From NCBI GenBank assembly GCA_031763025.1, contig JASSKH010000001.1, forward strand, positions 17,337,142-17,401,141: 64,000 nt of DNA, read 5' to 3'. Numbering within the stretch: the stretch's first letter is position 1; each line of letters starts with the position of its first letter. The translations under genes and the position numbers were made by a program. The DNA is from Macrocystis pyrifera. Lineage: Eukaryota; Sar; Phaeophyceae; Laminariales; Laminariaceae. The notes below the pieces were generated by a model, which made no database searches, was not told where the DNA came from, and saw only the letters and a list, made by a program, of their open reading frames with translations. Shown here one piece after another: positions 22,157 to 35,330 of this stretch.

Positions 22157-25100
22157 TAGTAGCAGCGGCAGCAGAAAGTTATCGAAAAATTGGATGTATT
22201 GTGCCGAACGTGTTTTGCCCTCCATTCCCGTTGGCATCTGGTGGTGTCCCTGCCTTTTCATGCAGATACTGAACGAAAGATATTCGATGTATAAAATCGT
22301 ACCGGTGTATCGAAATCGTATACCTGGTATTGATAGTTTTTTCGTGATGAGTATCGTATCGATCTCGATTCCGATATCGATTTGTTCATCAATATATATA
22401 TATATATATGTATAAGGTATATATCAATATGTATACCAGGTATAGATTGTTTCATACCAGGTAGTACATACTCGTGCATACCTAAGAGGTGCCAGGTATA
22501 GAGCAGTAGTACGATGTGTAGGTAGGTGTACCACAGAGTGTGAGGGTTTTCTTTTTTTCTCGCCCGAGTGGTCATACGACTACTACGGCCATGCATGAAA
22601 ACGAGTACACCCCCCCCCGCCTTGTTTTTATTTTCATCTTTTGCACGCGTTGTCTCTTTCATTTTTTCTTCTGTTTTCTCATCATACGGTACACGGTACA
22701 GCAGCTGCAGCAGTAAGTGGTGGTGCTTTTTTCTGTTTTTTTTTTGTTTCTGGTTCTATTCTTCTTTGGAACTGGCGGCTGCGTTTTCCGGCGAGGGCGT
22801 CGATATTCTTCCTCCGCTTCTTGCCTCCACCCGGCCCGTACAAACGACACGTCTCGGGGAATCCTTGTGTACATTCATACAAACCAGGGTATGTACATAT
22901 TAATATTATATATATTTGCGTGATGAATATATCCCTGGTGTATCGGGATGTCTCCTGTCAAAGCCTTCTGGGGCGAGCGTTTTTTTTCCCCAATAAAACG
23001 TTGTCCGCAGGGAGAACAAAGAGGTAGGGGTACCAGGTACTTAGTAAAAAAAACGCCCCGGGTAGAAAACGCCCCCAGGGGTTCGTTTCTTCGAAAATAC
23101 AAGCAGTGTTGTCGGCACAGCCGTCGCAGGCTCGTGTGTAGCTCGCTTCCCCGCCGCCACGTACCTTGTTTTACCTACGGGCAGCAGCAGTAGTAGTTGA
23201 GGCTTCCTGTGCCATATTTGAAGTTGTGTACCTTTCAGAACAACCGTGGATTTTATAGCCGGTGGAGGGGAGCGGTTATATCATGGGGCGACGAAGGACG
23301 AGCATCAATAACGGATGCGCACTGGTCATTCATTGCGTACCGGGCCTCAGTGGTGCGGAATGGAATACCGCGAGTATACGTAGTTAGTTACGTTTTCCCC
23401 TCTCGAAGTGACGTCGTTTTTTGGTGTTGTCTCCCGGGGGAGGGCGACTTATTTTGGACGACAGAAGTTGCCCCCCAGGGATACCAAAGAGGTAGAGGGG
23501 GGAAATCGTCAATATATATATATGAAATATAAGCTAATTCCCCGCAGATGACAACATATTTTTACCTTTTTTTCCACTTTTTCGGCTAATTGCGAGCGGG
23601 GGCGGGGGACTATATATATATACACAAGGGCGAGGGCGTTGACAGAGGATATTACGGTATACCTGGTACGTGATACCTTCGGGTAAATATTTTGTTTTGC
23701 TTCGGGAAACCACTGGAGCATGTGTGATATACCAGGTGACCAGGTACCAGATATACGAGGTACCAGGTGCTGGTGTGACTTACTCTGTTGAGGTTTGTGA
23801 TTCGACTGTCTGCGTGTTGCTGTTGTCGTGCGTGCGCCTACTTCTCGCCGTCGATGGTGTGTTGCTGCTGTTTCCGGGTAATATTTTCACCTTTTGACGA
23901 TGTTGTTGCTGTGTGCTCTTGCGAAATATTTTTACGTTCATTCATGTTAAAACCAGGGAGTATGTCTCGTGGTTCCGTTCTGATGCATACATTGTAAGTG
24001 AGTGTGGTGCCGCGCGGTGCGTGAGAGAAGCGTTGGTGTTCTTCTGCTCTGGGCGTGCTGGTCTCTCTTTCTTGACATATTGCGCGGACACGTCGGCAGT
24101 GGCGGAGGAAGCGTTTTCGTGCTTCATCACCCCTTCAGGCCTTGAGGACCGCACTCGCGATTTGGAGACACTTTAATTGAATTGTGACTCAGAGATTTGT
24201 TGCTGTACAGCAGTGTTGCAGTGGTACGAGGATTACTAACAGCGGCCTGCCTTCCTGGTGGGGGCATCTCCACAGACTGGCAGTCTCGCACGGCTGGACC
24301 AACGCGCGCATGCTTGCGTTTCCCAGCTTGGGGCAGGCTGGGTATGAGCCCCCCATGTCGTGTTGGGATATCGATTTCGGAATCGAGTTCGATACGATTC
24401 CGATAGCAAACAAAAAACTATCGTGTTCGGTACGATTTCGATATTTGATGCTTGAAGTCTTTCGCTCAGTGTCCACGTAAAACACATGGGGATGCCAGCG
24501 GACGAGAGGGGAAAACACGTTCGATGTCTACGATGTATCGAGAGCTTCGAGACGATCCAACACCAGTCCCATGCCCCCCCCCCCCCCCGCTGCCGCCGGT
24601 CGTACGTACGGCTATGGCCATGCATGGTATCGGGTACACCCCCCCCCGCGCCCCCTCCCTGCCGCCTGGGACACCAGTAGGATTCTCGCGAGATGGTGTC
24701 GATCTTTCTCCGACCCGGTCTCCGCGATCTCGTAAGGTAGCATTGTTGTCGATGAACGATGTCGGCTTACGGCCTAAACAGCTCGTGCGTATGCTATTAC
24801 CATATGCCTGGTATACGGTATCATCGGGGTGGAAATATAACACACCCCCTCCGACGAGAAGCTGGTTTTTAGTGACTACGGGGAGAATTTAAGTGCGGAG
24901 GAACGCGCCTGTCTGTAGATCCCAACTAAAGTATTTTGAAATTCTCCGTTTTCTTCGTGTCTGGTCCCCTTAAGGCGTGTTTGGGGAGAATCACGGCTCG
25001 GAAATTTAGACTTGGGTGTCTGTTTGGGGTGGTCAGGCAAGGGGTCAAACCGCGTTCACCTACGAGTACGAATGATACGAATGTTAGGAGAGTTCGTTTT

Positions 25101-25508
25101 GTTTTTAATTTGGTATCAATATACAGAGGAGGCGTTCTGTCACAATTTGTGGATTTTGACAGCAGGTGAATTTTGACAGAGGTTAAAATATCAGGAAAGG
25201 CTTCGCTGTCACATAACCAGGGTGTACCTGGTATTTTACGTATTTGGAAGAAAAAAACATGTGTAGTGAATGTCTGGCAAGTCGAAAATTATTGCGCGCA
25301 AAAACGTTCGGAAAGTCTGGGAATTTCAGGACGAAATGAAAGGCCCTTCGACAATATCGGCCCTGCAACCCGCATGAATCTGGAGGCTGATTTTCTCCGC
25401 ACGGGGAGATTGCACATGCCGAGCATTTTTGTCGCATGATATGGAAACGTCTCCACGAGTTCCGTCCAAAGCCACCATTTTGGTTGTAGTGTGCCTCCTC
25501 GTGATCTC

Positions 25509-25590
25509 TTTTAGGGCTGCAGTCCCGTTTCGGGGACAAACTACTTGGAATTTGAGTGGTTCATCACCAAAAACGGACTGCAGTCTTGAA
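25509..25590. mobile_element. CTGCAGTCC-ended MITE, copy 2
   Basis: It is an uninterrupted copy of about 82 bp with core CGGGGACAAACTACTTGG. Confidence 0.8.
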
Positions 25591-25722
25591 AGGGTTACTC
25601 GGCCGAAAATTCATTCCGCAGGGTGTGTCGCATACACCTATCCTATAAGACAAGGACATATTGTATATCATTTTTTGGTCGAAACGGACCTTCTATTAGT
25701 GTAGGAACGGAGTGATATTTTG

Positions 25723-25972
25723 TAGGGCTAGGCGCGGGCGCAGTATGTACTTGCAGTAGTAATCTACAGATTGACCCAGCCAGTGTGTTCGCCAGTACTT
25801 TTTCTTTCGTACGTACGCTCAAGAAACACGCCGTGTTATATAGTACGGAAACCCACCGATTGTGTTTCGGGAGGAGAGAGGAGAGACAGCGGTATACTGC
25901 CGCAAGGCGATGTACTGATTGATTATGACGACAGTATAATCGCAACTGGCTGCGTCAGCCAGTGCCCCACCT
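25723..25972. mobile_element. hAT-like TAGGGCTGGGC element, copy 2
   Basis: It starts TAGGGCTAGGCGCGGGCGCA, shares the GGAGGAGAGAGGAGAGACAG block, and ends near GTCAGCCAGTGCCCC. The right end is decayed. Confidence 0.65.
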
Positions 25973-27155
25973 TTGTGTTTTCGTCCCCAAAGTGGGAAGC
26001 TACAAACCCTCTTTAGGAGTATGACTTCAGAGAAGAACCTTGACGATAAGAAGCGGCGATCACAGCGACGACCGAGGGTGATACAGATTGGTGTGCAAGT
26101 CACAACAATGCAAGGAGGAGTCGGACGGGACGGGCGCAATGCAACATGATCCTACCGGTACTGCTTCAGAGGGCGCTTGCGCTGCTCGTTGAGGGTTGGT
26201 TGATATGACACTAACGTTCTGATTTTTTTCTTCTCTATGGTATGTTGAACGCCCGAAGAGGTTATTGGTGTTGTTCGTATATCGTACACAGCAACTCTAT
26301 CGCAGGCGTATGCGAATCTGTTGCCGGCTTTTGCCCAACCGGGATGATATGGATACGCGAAGACCTATCTCATCAATTGTAGACAATGGGCGGTTGTTTT
26401 GATAATTTGATGATATTTCGATTATTAATAAGCCTAATCTCAGCGGAGTTATCTCAAGTTTACGAAGAGAGTAAAAGAAGAGGGCAATATATATATATAT
26501 ATTATAAAAAATATGTGCCCTGCTCATACGTGACGGGATTGCTCCCTTAATTGTTCGTTTCCCCGCCACCGTCTCTGAAGCGAGAAGGGAGTGGAGAGGG
26601 CGTTATATACCCTATATACGCCCCTACTACCCGTAAACTGGTCCAATCGCTTCAGTTGACACGTTGATGTTTCTGCTGCACTCGTGCTCCCCCTTGCTGG
26701 AGTATACGGTACAGGTGCGGTACGAGTATACTGCTGTAGAAACAGAGGCAGGACCAGTTAGCGCTCTCACAGAAGTGTTGAGCTGCAGCAGAACATACTC
26801 GTAGGAAATCAGTAGAACCCACAGGAGGTACGAGTATTAATTGACACCAGCTATTGACAACTTCAAGCGGTATTTTTATTTTTTTGCAATAATAATGGTC
26901 GTACCTATTAATAGCACGTACATGTGCCATACGTACTCTAAAATATCAATATAAAGTAGTTCCCAAGTATGTATCAATAGACGTTAAGTAGATACCAGGT
27001 ATACCTTACTACCTGTGACTTATATACTTATATATGTGACTTACTTGCATGTTGCCGTTACCGTTGAGAAAGGCATGGGCGACAATGGTTGAATATTTGA
27101 GATGTTTTCGGTTCCGATGCCAGATACGTATGATTTACAGCTTGACCTATTTATG

Positions 27156-27236
27156 ATAGTACTGCAGTCCCGTTTCGGTGAAAAATTACTCATATTTTGA
27201 CTGGTTTGTTTCCCAACTGGGCCTGCAGTACTATGA
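27156..27236. mobile_element. CTGCAGTCC-ended MITE, copy 3
   Basis: It has AGTACTGCAGTCCCGTTTCG at the left and GCCTGCAGTACT at the right, with TTTTGACTGGTTTGTTTCCC in the core. Confidence 0.75.
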
Positions 27237-28348
27237 AAACAGGATTGAGGGTTGAAAGAGGCGTGGGGGGCAATGGTTGAATGGTTGGGGTATCTTCTTG
27301 TACTTCCGGTCTCGGGTCTATTTGCCCGGCTATGTCCACACTTCGACGTACGCTTTTGTAGTATCGTACAACACCTACTGCTGCTGCTGCTGTGTAGCAC
27401 ACCAAGCTTTCAAAGATGAGTTGCAAGGTAATGGAGTAATTTTTCAATTTTTCGATCTCTTCGTATTTTTTTTTTTTCTTTATGTATGTAAGTACCAGGC
27501 AGGTGCCTGGTTGGTTGTACCAGGTATTTTACGTGAAAAAACACAATAACCCGAAGCTGTAGATCATAAATTTACTCAAAAGTCGTGTTTTGCAAGCTTA
27601 GTGTGTGATGTGACGCATCGACGCAGCACACTTGACGTCCCTCGGGCGCACGAAACACATCAGATAAAAAACACCCAAAATAAAAAATTCTACCGTGGAC
27701 CTGGTACGATTTTTGAGGTGGGTCGCACATGGTTGTTTTCATCAGGTCATGCCAAATGCGCGTCAAAGGCGCGCCCGGATGCCGCGCTTTCGGGTCGTAG
27801 GCCTTGGCCCTCCATGAGCTTGCCGCAGGTGTGGGTCGGGTCGACGCCCTTCGTCCTTTTACCGAAAAAAATCCACCCTACGAAACGGATAATCTGCATA
27901 ACATGAGATCGAGGATTTCGTTATATAATCCGTTTGGGTGTTAAGATAGCGACCGAAACGATGACAAGTTTAACTTTGCTGTTATTTTACAGTAGGGTCA
28001 TTCTTATGGGATAGCTTTTTTTCCATAATTTTGACAAATTCCATATTTTTTTTTCTCGCTACTATTCAATGTTTCCAGATTTTCCTTGTTTTTTTTTTCC
28101 AAACATGTGAAGTCTAACTTCCGTGTTTTTTTTTGCTTGCGAAGCATTCCGCAAGTTGTGACACAACGCCTCCGTATCTTAACATATATTTCCAATTATT
28201 TCCAAACTTGATAATCTTTTGTAAAAAAAGCTCTCCGATAAGAACCGGCCTTATTAGCCGGCTAGGAGCAGAGTGAGCGCCGAGCGGTACGGGTAGGATG
28301 AAGCCTTGCCGGTGCCCTATGGTACCACCCCTATGAATATGTTGCATT

Positions 28349-28652
28349 GACTCGACCTACAGTAGTATGTGCAGCTGCATCCTGCACAAAAATCTGTTCA
28401 GGATGCGAGTCTTCTTGATGAAGGAGGGTCTTTCGGCCGCTCAGCGTTTGTTTTGGAAAAACGCCACCGAAACACGCGGCGGAGCCGCGTGACTCCCCTG
28501 CCACCCAAAGGGTTGGGGTTCGGGTTAGGGTTGGGGTCAGGCCTGGGGTCGGGTTGGCCTGGGTCCACGTCCAAGGTTGAAATTGACGACACAGGTCCTG
28601 CACAAAGTTTTGTGCAGGGTTCAGGATGCAGCTCCTGCACATAGCGCACGCC
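28349..28652. mobile_element. Inverted-repeat element with 11-bp direct repeats
   Basis: ATGTTGCATTG occurs at 28,339-28,349 and 28,653-28,663. Between them, GTGCAGCTGCATCCTGCACA at the left and GGATGCAGCTCCTGCAC at the right form imperfect inverted ends. An 11-bp duplication would suit a Mutator-like element; this is tentative. The interior includes degenerate telomere-like GGGTTAGGGTTGGGG. Confidence 0.5.
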
Positions 28653-29864
28653 ATGTTGCATTGTAGCTCGGAGACCAACCATTGTATGACCCCCTATGTA
28701 GGGCCGAGTGTTTCACACTACAACCCAGTGGTTTGGTTTCAGGCAAGCGAGGCGTGTGAAAGGCAAAGTTGCTGTCTGTCAAGGGTCGAAAGCGCTGTCT
28801 CCTGGCATCTCTGGTGGCGGTAGGTGTAGTCGTCGTTTGTTTTATCTTGAGTTCACTCCTCGATCCTATGTTGAATGTAATTAATAGGCAAGTCCCCTTT
28901 TAGTAGAGGGTTTAAGTATAGGAGGGAGAAAATTCTTCCAGACTCGACAGCGGTGCTCGTATATCAGCACGCACGTGTAGACACACACACACCTTGAATT
29001 CTGCAGCTTCAGACTTTGTCTTCCTCATATGCAGCATGTATCTCCTGATGTGACCATAGAAAACCCGTAGTGCGTGTGATCGAAGTACGACACACAGCTT
29101 GCATAGGTAGATCAGTTCCGACGATGTCCTCGGTCTCACAGATTTAGTTTCAATTTTATCAGTGAAAAAAATGAGATTCGACGAGACCCTCGCCCTCACA
29201 GCTGATCGAGCCTACTTGTCAATATCGTGTGCCCCCCCCCCCCCCCCCCCTCCCTCCATTTGCATTGATGTATTTTTTTTGGCGAAAATAATTGAATGTC
29301 TCAAACTAATCCTGACCTGGTACGTTTTGTCCGCCTGGCTTGTAAGTAAAATCCGCAGTACGCACGGTCTTATTATCACACGGCTTGGAAGTATTAGCTC
29401 CGACAAATTCCTCGATTTCACAAGTTGTATTGTTCATCAATATTGTCCGCTTTTTGCCGAAAATTTTATGCGCATCATTAGTTCTAAGCCGCAAATTAAT
29501 TAATAATTCGTAGTTACATGTCTCCACCTGCCTCGTGAGTGGAATTTGGTCCTGGCACGCCCCATTTAATTTTCTTATAAAATATAGACATACCTGGTAT
29601 CCTTATTCTTTGATGCTGCTCGGCAGGAGTGATGGTGGTATCCAAATATATATTTTAAACAGTAATACCAATACCAGGTATAAAATATACACGTGGAAAA
29701 TATAGACACGCCTACTCTGAGAAAAACCTCTTTTTATTCCCCGAATATAGACACGCCTGCTCCTTGAATTCTGCAGCTTCAGATTGTGTCTTCCTCATAT
29801 ACGGACAGTAGTTCCTGCATGAGGCCGTATAAAACCCGAAGTACGCACGATCGAACTATCACTA

Positions 29865-29972
29865 GTACGGAGGAGGACCATGGTAAATATGACCAAATAT
29901 TGTTGGTAAAAGTAGGAAAATGTAAAGGTTTTTATGTGTACCGTAGGTCCTATTCACTGTGGTCCCCCGCAA
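29865..29972 (+). mobile_element. TTACGGGGG MITE, copy 13, inside a family-E unit
   Basis: It is full length and flanked by TA. Family-E sister units at 29.08 and 30.98 kb lack it. Confidence 0.88.
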
Positions 29973-30521
29973 TAGTGTGACACACAGCTTGCCAAGATGA
30001 GGTTCGGCGATATCCTCGATTTCACAGCTGTTTTTTTAATTGTATTAGTGCATCAAGCGCTCAGAGACGGCCCCACGCGGTAGCCTGAGTGACCCGATAG
30101 ATGTGGATTGTGGATGACGGCTTACGTTAGTAGCCCGTTTTAACACGTCAACTCCTCGGAGCCTTCGGCCGACATCCGTGTACGATGGGTATGGCTTTAC
30201 TATAATATTCGAAATTGTCGGACGTACTTTTCAAAAGCGTTTGGTGTTCGGTGACTTGTTGCATTGTCCCAAAAATTGGTCCATATGTTACGGTATTTAG
30301 TTGGAGAACCGGAAGAAAACCGATTTGCCTGTTAATAAATAATACGTTATAGTAATTGTTTGCAAGTATATCTTTCACGTCAAGGTGTGTGATGTAATGA
30401 GTGAAGAGAGTTTTGAGGAAACTAGGACCTGTTAACTTGCTCATGTACATCAACACATGGCACGTATGACTTTGTGTTTTGGGATATCTATTGGCACGAT
30501 TGGAAGTTTTCATGGAAACTA

Positions 30522-30630
30522 TTTGCGGGGGGGGGCCATAGTAAATATGACCTACGGTACACACAAAAACCTTTATATTTCACTATTTTTACTTCCAATA
30601 TTTGGTCGTATTTACTATGGTCCCCCGTAA
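30522..30630 (-). mobile_element. TTACGGGGG MITE, copy 14
   Basis: It is full length and reversed, with an expanded G run in its left end and TA on both sides. Confidence 0.87.
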
Positions 30631-31477
30631 TAGGATCTGTTGAAATACCTTAACACGTCACAGGTATGATGAGTTTTAGGAAAAATAACTGACGTATTAT
30701 CCAATGCTGCTCGGTAGTAATGATGGTAGCCAAATATTTTTTTACAAAACAGCAATAACAGGTACGGTATGAACTACATAACAGAAAAATTCCCCACTCG
30801 CGACAAGCTACGCGCAACCTCGCAAAAATGTTTTTATTGTTTTCCCAAATATAGACATACCCACCCCTTGAGTTCTACAGGTTGTCAAGCAGACTTTACC
30901 TTCCTCATGTACGGACTGCATTTCCTGCATGGGACCATATCAAACCCGCAGTACGCGCGATCGAAGTATCAGTAGGATCAGTAGTATGACGCACAGCGTG
31001 CAAAGATGAGTTGGTCTCTCGACGAAATCCTCGATCTCGCAGCTGTTGTTTTAAAAAAAAGTTCAAATAAATTTATAAAAATGTACGGATAGTATAACCT
31101 TTCTCCCCGGCTCCACCATGTGACCGGCTCCACCGTGTGGTCCCGGGTCTCTCTCGCCCCCGTGCTCCTGTCGTGTATCATACGTAGACCTACGGGCCGG
31201 CGCGTTGCAGATTCACACAGCTCGCCCGTTCAAGTCTCGCCAACAGCAACTGGAATCAACTACAGAGTACACGACACCCAGATGAACGTTTATTGGACGG
31301 GAACTCTTGAACTTTTATTTCAGCGGTTTTTGCCTTTTTTTTACTTTTGTTGTTGAATTTTTTGCTTTATTTCGGCAACCAAGACAACACATAATGTAAC
31401 CGAAACAGAGTTTTTACCACCTCACGGCCGGATCATGAGCCAAAAATCTTCTTGGTATGCCTCCTCCAGGGACGGTA

Positions 31478-31765
31478 ATCGTCAACCTTCGGACATTCGG
31501 TACCCGTCAACCTTTCGACCTTCGGTAACCGTCCACCTTTCGATCTCCCATTGTCAACCTTTCGATCTTCAGTGTCCGTCAACCTTTCGATCTTTGTTAA
31601 CGGTCATGCTTTCGATTATCGAGCAACCTTCAACCTTTCAACCTTCGGTATCCGTCCATCTTTCGATCTTCCGTAGCCGTTAACCTTTCGATCTTCAGTA
31701 ACCGTCATTCTTTGGATTTTCGGTAACTGTCAATCTTTCTATCTTCGGCAACCGTCAATCTTTTC
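31478..31765 (+). repeat. Minisatellite, CTTCGGTAACCGTCAACCTTTCGAT-type
   Basis: About eleven diverged units of 25-27 bp, recognisable by CGTCAACCTTTCGATCTTC. Confidence 0.8.
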
Positions 31766-32895
31766 TGGCGGCATTCGACCAAGGCGGGAGAAGGGCTACA
31801 CGTTGCGCATACATGGCCATGCGCTAGCATTTCGGCAATGCGGGAAAATGGGGACCTGGTAAAGTAGAAAGGAACCCCCCCCAGAATAGAAACCCCTGCT
31901 CGGGCGTTTCAGTCGAACCCCTACAGCAGCACCGTGTAACATACCTCGTACGAGATAACAACACGCCCTGGGATTCTTTTTCTAGCCGATTTTCGCTGCG
32001 AAACCAAGGGGGGTCTGTATGTATGAGCGAGAACGGTGGCTTTGGATGTATCTCGTGGAGGCTTTTGTGTAGGCGCGTCGCTTGGCGTTTTTTGCTCTCT
32101 CCCCGTTGTCAGGAAAAAGAATCAGTTACAGTAAGTAGTAGGAAATTCGCCCAAAAGAGGGGGTGTTATATTGCTTTATACGGTATACATTGATGCCTGT
32201 TACTCTTTATAATGCCGGTTCAGTAGTGCCGGTTGCCAGCTACAGTATAATGCGTGTGGAATCGCTTGGCAACAGATGGGAATAACCGGCGTGGCAGTGT
32301 GCGGAGTAATTAGTGCCGGTTGCGGTTGCCGCTATGTTGCCGGTATTGTTGGCTGGTGCATATCATACCGGCATTATGGAGGGACCGTTACTGCTGTACC
32401 ACGGTATATGTAAAACTTGCGTTCGTTGGCGAGGAGCTAATGCAAACGTAGGGCGTTCTTCGGCTGACTCCACCGCGGACGAGGCCAACCTGGATGAGGG
32501 TTTGCCAACGGGCGCGGCGGCAATGGGAAGGGTGCCTACGTAGCTTGCCACTAATTCACCAATTTTTCAGATCGCGATATAGATGATCTAAATCATCTAG
32601 TTCCTAACCTGCCGTTTTGAGGTGATGTGCAGGATCTGTATCGTACAGATCCAAGCCAATAAAGATCTCCTAGACCGTGCAGATTGTACGGCTCCCACCC
32701 GGCAACATGGGCTAGATCATATAGATCAGGAATACATGATCTATCTGCCCCGATAGATAGATGAGATGTACATAATCACGTGTGAATGCTATGTGCATGA
32801 TCTGCCCGAGGCGTGCACTAATTCGACAACTTTGGTTGATGGGCTCTACATATGAGACCAAGCGGACCTACCCTCACCGTAACCAAGTTAGTATC

Positions 32896-33163
32896 TAGGG
32901 CTGGGCGCTGGCACAGTATGTACTGCCAGCAGTAATCTGCTGATCGACCTGCTGATCGACCTGGCCAGTGGCCAGTATATTCGCCTGCTTTTTAACCTTG
33001 CGTACGCCCAAGAAAGACGCCATATTATATTGCGGAAACCCACTTCATGCGTCTCGGGAGGAGAGAGGAGAGACAGTATTCTGCTGCAATCCAGCATACT
33101 CATTGCTGTCGACATTATGGTCGCTGCTGACTGAGTCAGCCAGTGCTCAGCCCTACAACTATC
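32896..33163. mobile_element. hAT-like TAGGGCTGGGC element, copy 3 (best ends)
   Basis: The ends TAGGGCTGGGCGCTGGC and GCCAGTGCTCAGCCCTA are inverted. The 8 bp outside, TTAGTATC and CAACTATC, agree at 5 of 8 positions, as an old hAT target duplication might. Confidence 0.7.
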
Positions 33164-33199
33164 ACTTGTTGGCCAATGAACCACCAGTAGGGGGTGGGG

Positions 33200-33522
33200 A
33201 TGGTGATACCCATATATATACCCGTGCTTACCTAGAGCAGGAACTCGCGTTGGTGCAGCCAGAGGGAGACTGTCTGCCTGCGGAGCTGCTGCCCCGATAT
33301 CGGCGAGCTTTGGAGACTATGGCAGTGAGAAACTTGAAAACGCCTCCACTGCTGGCCCTACTGGCGCTTGGTTCCGCGCAGGACGTAGGCGAAGGACCCC
33401 AGCAAGCAAAAAGCCTTCCCTGGCAAACGGTACCATCATACGTTGCCATTTTTTTGCATGGGTACATATTCCGTCCCAAGTATTCCTGTCCGCCTCCATT
33501 GTGGGCGCAGCGCAACAGGTAG
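33200..33522 (+). CDS. Coding-like ORF segment inside the PH intron, unknown
   Basis: YLEQELALVQPEGDCLPAEL followed by LPRYRRALETMAVRNLKTPP has the composition of a real protein, unlike its surroundings, and continues open to 33,522. It has no credible start and I recognise no domain. It could be a gene fragment carried by a repeat. Confidence 0.2.
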
Positions 33523-34764
33523 TCAGTCAGGCAGTCTCCCGCCGCCAGCAGCACAAAGCGCGTTGCCCGCTCTGGGCGAAGGCTGTCACGTGTCCCAAGC
33601 CCCCGCCCCCGCCGCCGCTCTATGGAACGCCATTAGGACCAGCGTGCAATTGGGTCGATCTCTTATCTGAACCGTCCACCGTCCACAGCGCGATTCGGAA
33701 ACAAGCTGAGCTTGGAGCGAGGTAGATGCAATTGGCTCGAGTGGTATATACATACCTGTATCACCAGGCTGGTGGAGGCGTTATTCCGGTATTCCATGGA
33801 ATGGACAAAGTCGTTCATGGTCGGGGTTCGGGAATTAGCGATGACGTAGTGATGGAACAAGGAATACATCATGCTGTACTACTGTGCTCCAGAATTACGA
33901 TGAGCAAGGAAAGGCCGTGTTGATAATGGGCGTGCCTGTTGTGACCCGCAGGCTGGCAAGTATTTATTTGCAAACCATACGAGCTGGGCCGGCCGTAAAA
34001 AGGTTTAAACGTCGGATTGGCCATGCCCCCGTCATTTTTTTCGAAATTGGGACTTTTGACTTTTTTATGCGGTGTAGTTCATGCATGTAGTCAACGCATT
34101 GCGTGTCGCCCTTCGTAGAAGATTTTGCTTTTTTTCGAGAGATGTGACCGATCCGACGACCGGAAAAAATACGAAAGGGACAAAAGTTGAAAAAAAAACG
34201 AAACCAAACGATGAGGCCGATAATCAATCCCTTTGAACGTACGGTTCAAATACAGGTTTTAAAAATCAGTGTCAAATGCCTAAAATCGGGCGGGCATCGC
34301 AGAAATGCCATTTTTTTCGATATGACTTGCTTTTATAATATATATGGAATCGATCTTTGGTAAGGTCTCTTGATGAGAGGCGAATAGGGCAACGAGACTT
34401 TCATTGACCCTTCGAAGTATTCTCCTTGTGTTTTCAGCGCTGTTTCCACCAAGTTTTGTCTTGATCGAAAACGATTTTTTTACACGAAAATAGTGTCAAG
34501 AAGTTGGTGTTTTTTGAGTCGAGAAAAAAAAAATGTAGTTTTTTTGCCCAAGCAGTGGTGTGTGTCAGGGTTACGGCTTCCAAGTTTTGTAGCCGAAGTT
34601 GCGGTGGCTGCTTTACGAGATTCGGACGTGAGGAAGCATTCTCCGTCTTTAGGCTGGCCCAGCTCGTAGCTGAAAGGGGCGGGAGACCGTCCTACCCGTA
34701 ACCCTACACCCGGTGCACTTCCTATACACGTACACGTACCCTAACCGAACCCCCAATCAATTTA

Positions 34765-35005
34765 ATCGACGCTGTCATCTGTATACAAGAAGGTCCGCCT
34801 CCCGTGCGGTGTTTATTAATAGTAGGATGCAACATCCCTCCCTTGATACGACTTGCCGAACACCTGCCGGCGCTTCGCGCTTGGTGCAAGCAATGTCTGC
34901 CTGGCAGATGAAAACCCGACGTGCTCTGTCCAGGCGTTGTATATAGGGATGCGATGGTCTTTGGTCATAGATAGCACTACGGCCAGGCATGACACACCCC
35001 GTATG
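34765..35005 (+). repeat. Family-B dispersed repeat, copy 3
   Basis: It aligns with copy 1 along its full length. Both carry a TATTAATAGTA word at the same place, but copy 1 has five extra bases there. Confidence 0.75.
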
Positions 35006-35330
35006 ACCCCCAATTATGCCATGATATAGCTGACATTCTGACAAAACCCGCTTGCGGCTAGCACCACAGGAAAAAAGTGGACAACCTAGATGACGCATGC
35101 TGATTAAACCCGTTTGCGGCTGTCTCCAAAGGGAAAAAGTGTGTCCTGACATAGATGCCGGATTTCAAGAACGGCCACTCCGAGTAGCCCGGGCTGTTGG
35201 GCTCGTGAAGTTCCCCCGCTAAAGCACAAGGAAAGTTGTGCGACTCGTGCGAAAAGCAGCAACTGATGTTTCTCGTATACCGTGTCTCGTTCTGCTGCGC
35301 GCTGTCACGGGGACAAGCAGCTCATAGAAC

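Larger units (their letters stand above)
28985..31045. repeat. Cluster of family-E units
   Basis: Units at about 28,985-29,160, 29,330-29,435 (partial), 29,750-30,030 and 30,870-31,045 share TTCTGCAGCTTCAGA, GTCTTCCTCATAT, the CGCACGATCGAA context and TCCTCGATTTCACAGCTG. Several are preceded by AATATAGACACGCCT. The units are diverged direct repeats with no coding signal. Confidence 0.65.

Noticed and set aside
28505-28565. Telomere-like GGGTTAGGGTT stretch (also at 46,358-46,400)
   Set aside because: Short and degenerate, inside a mobile element and an intron; not evidence of a chromosome end.
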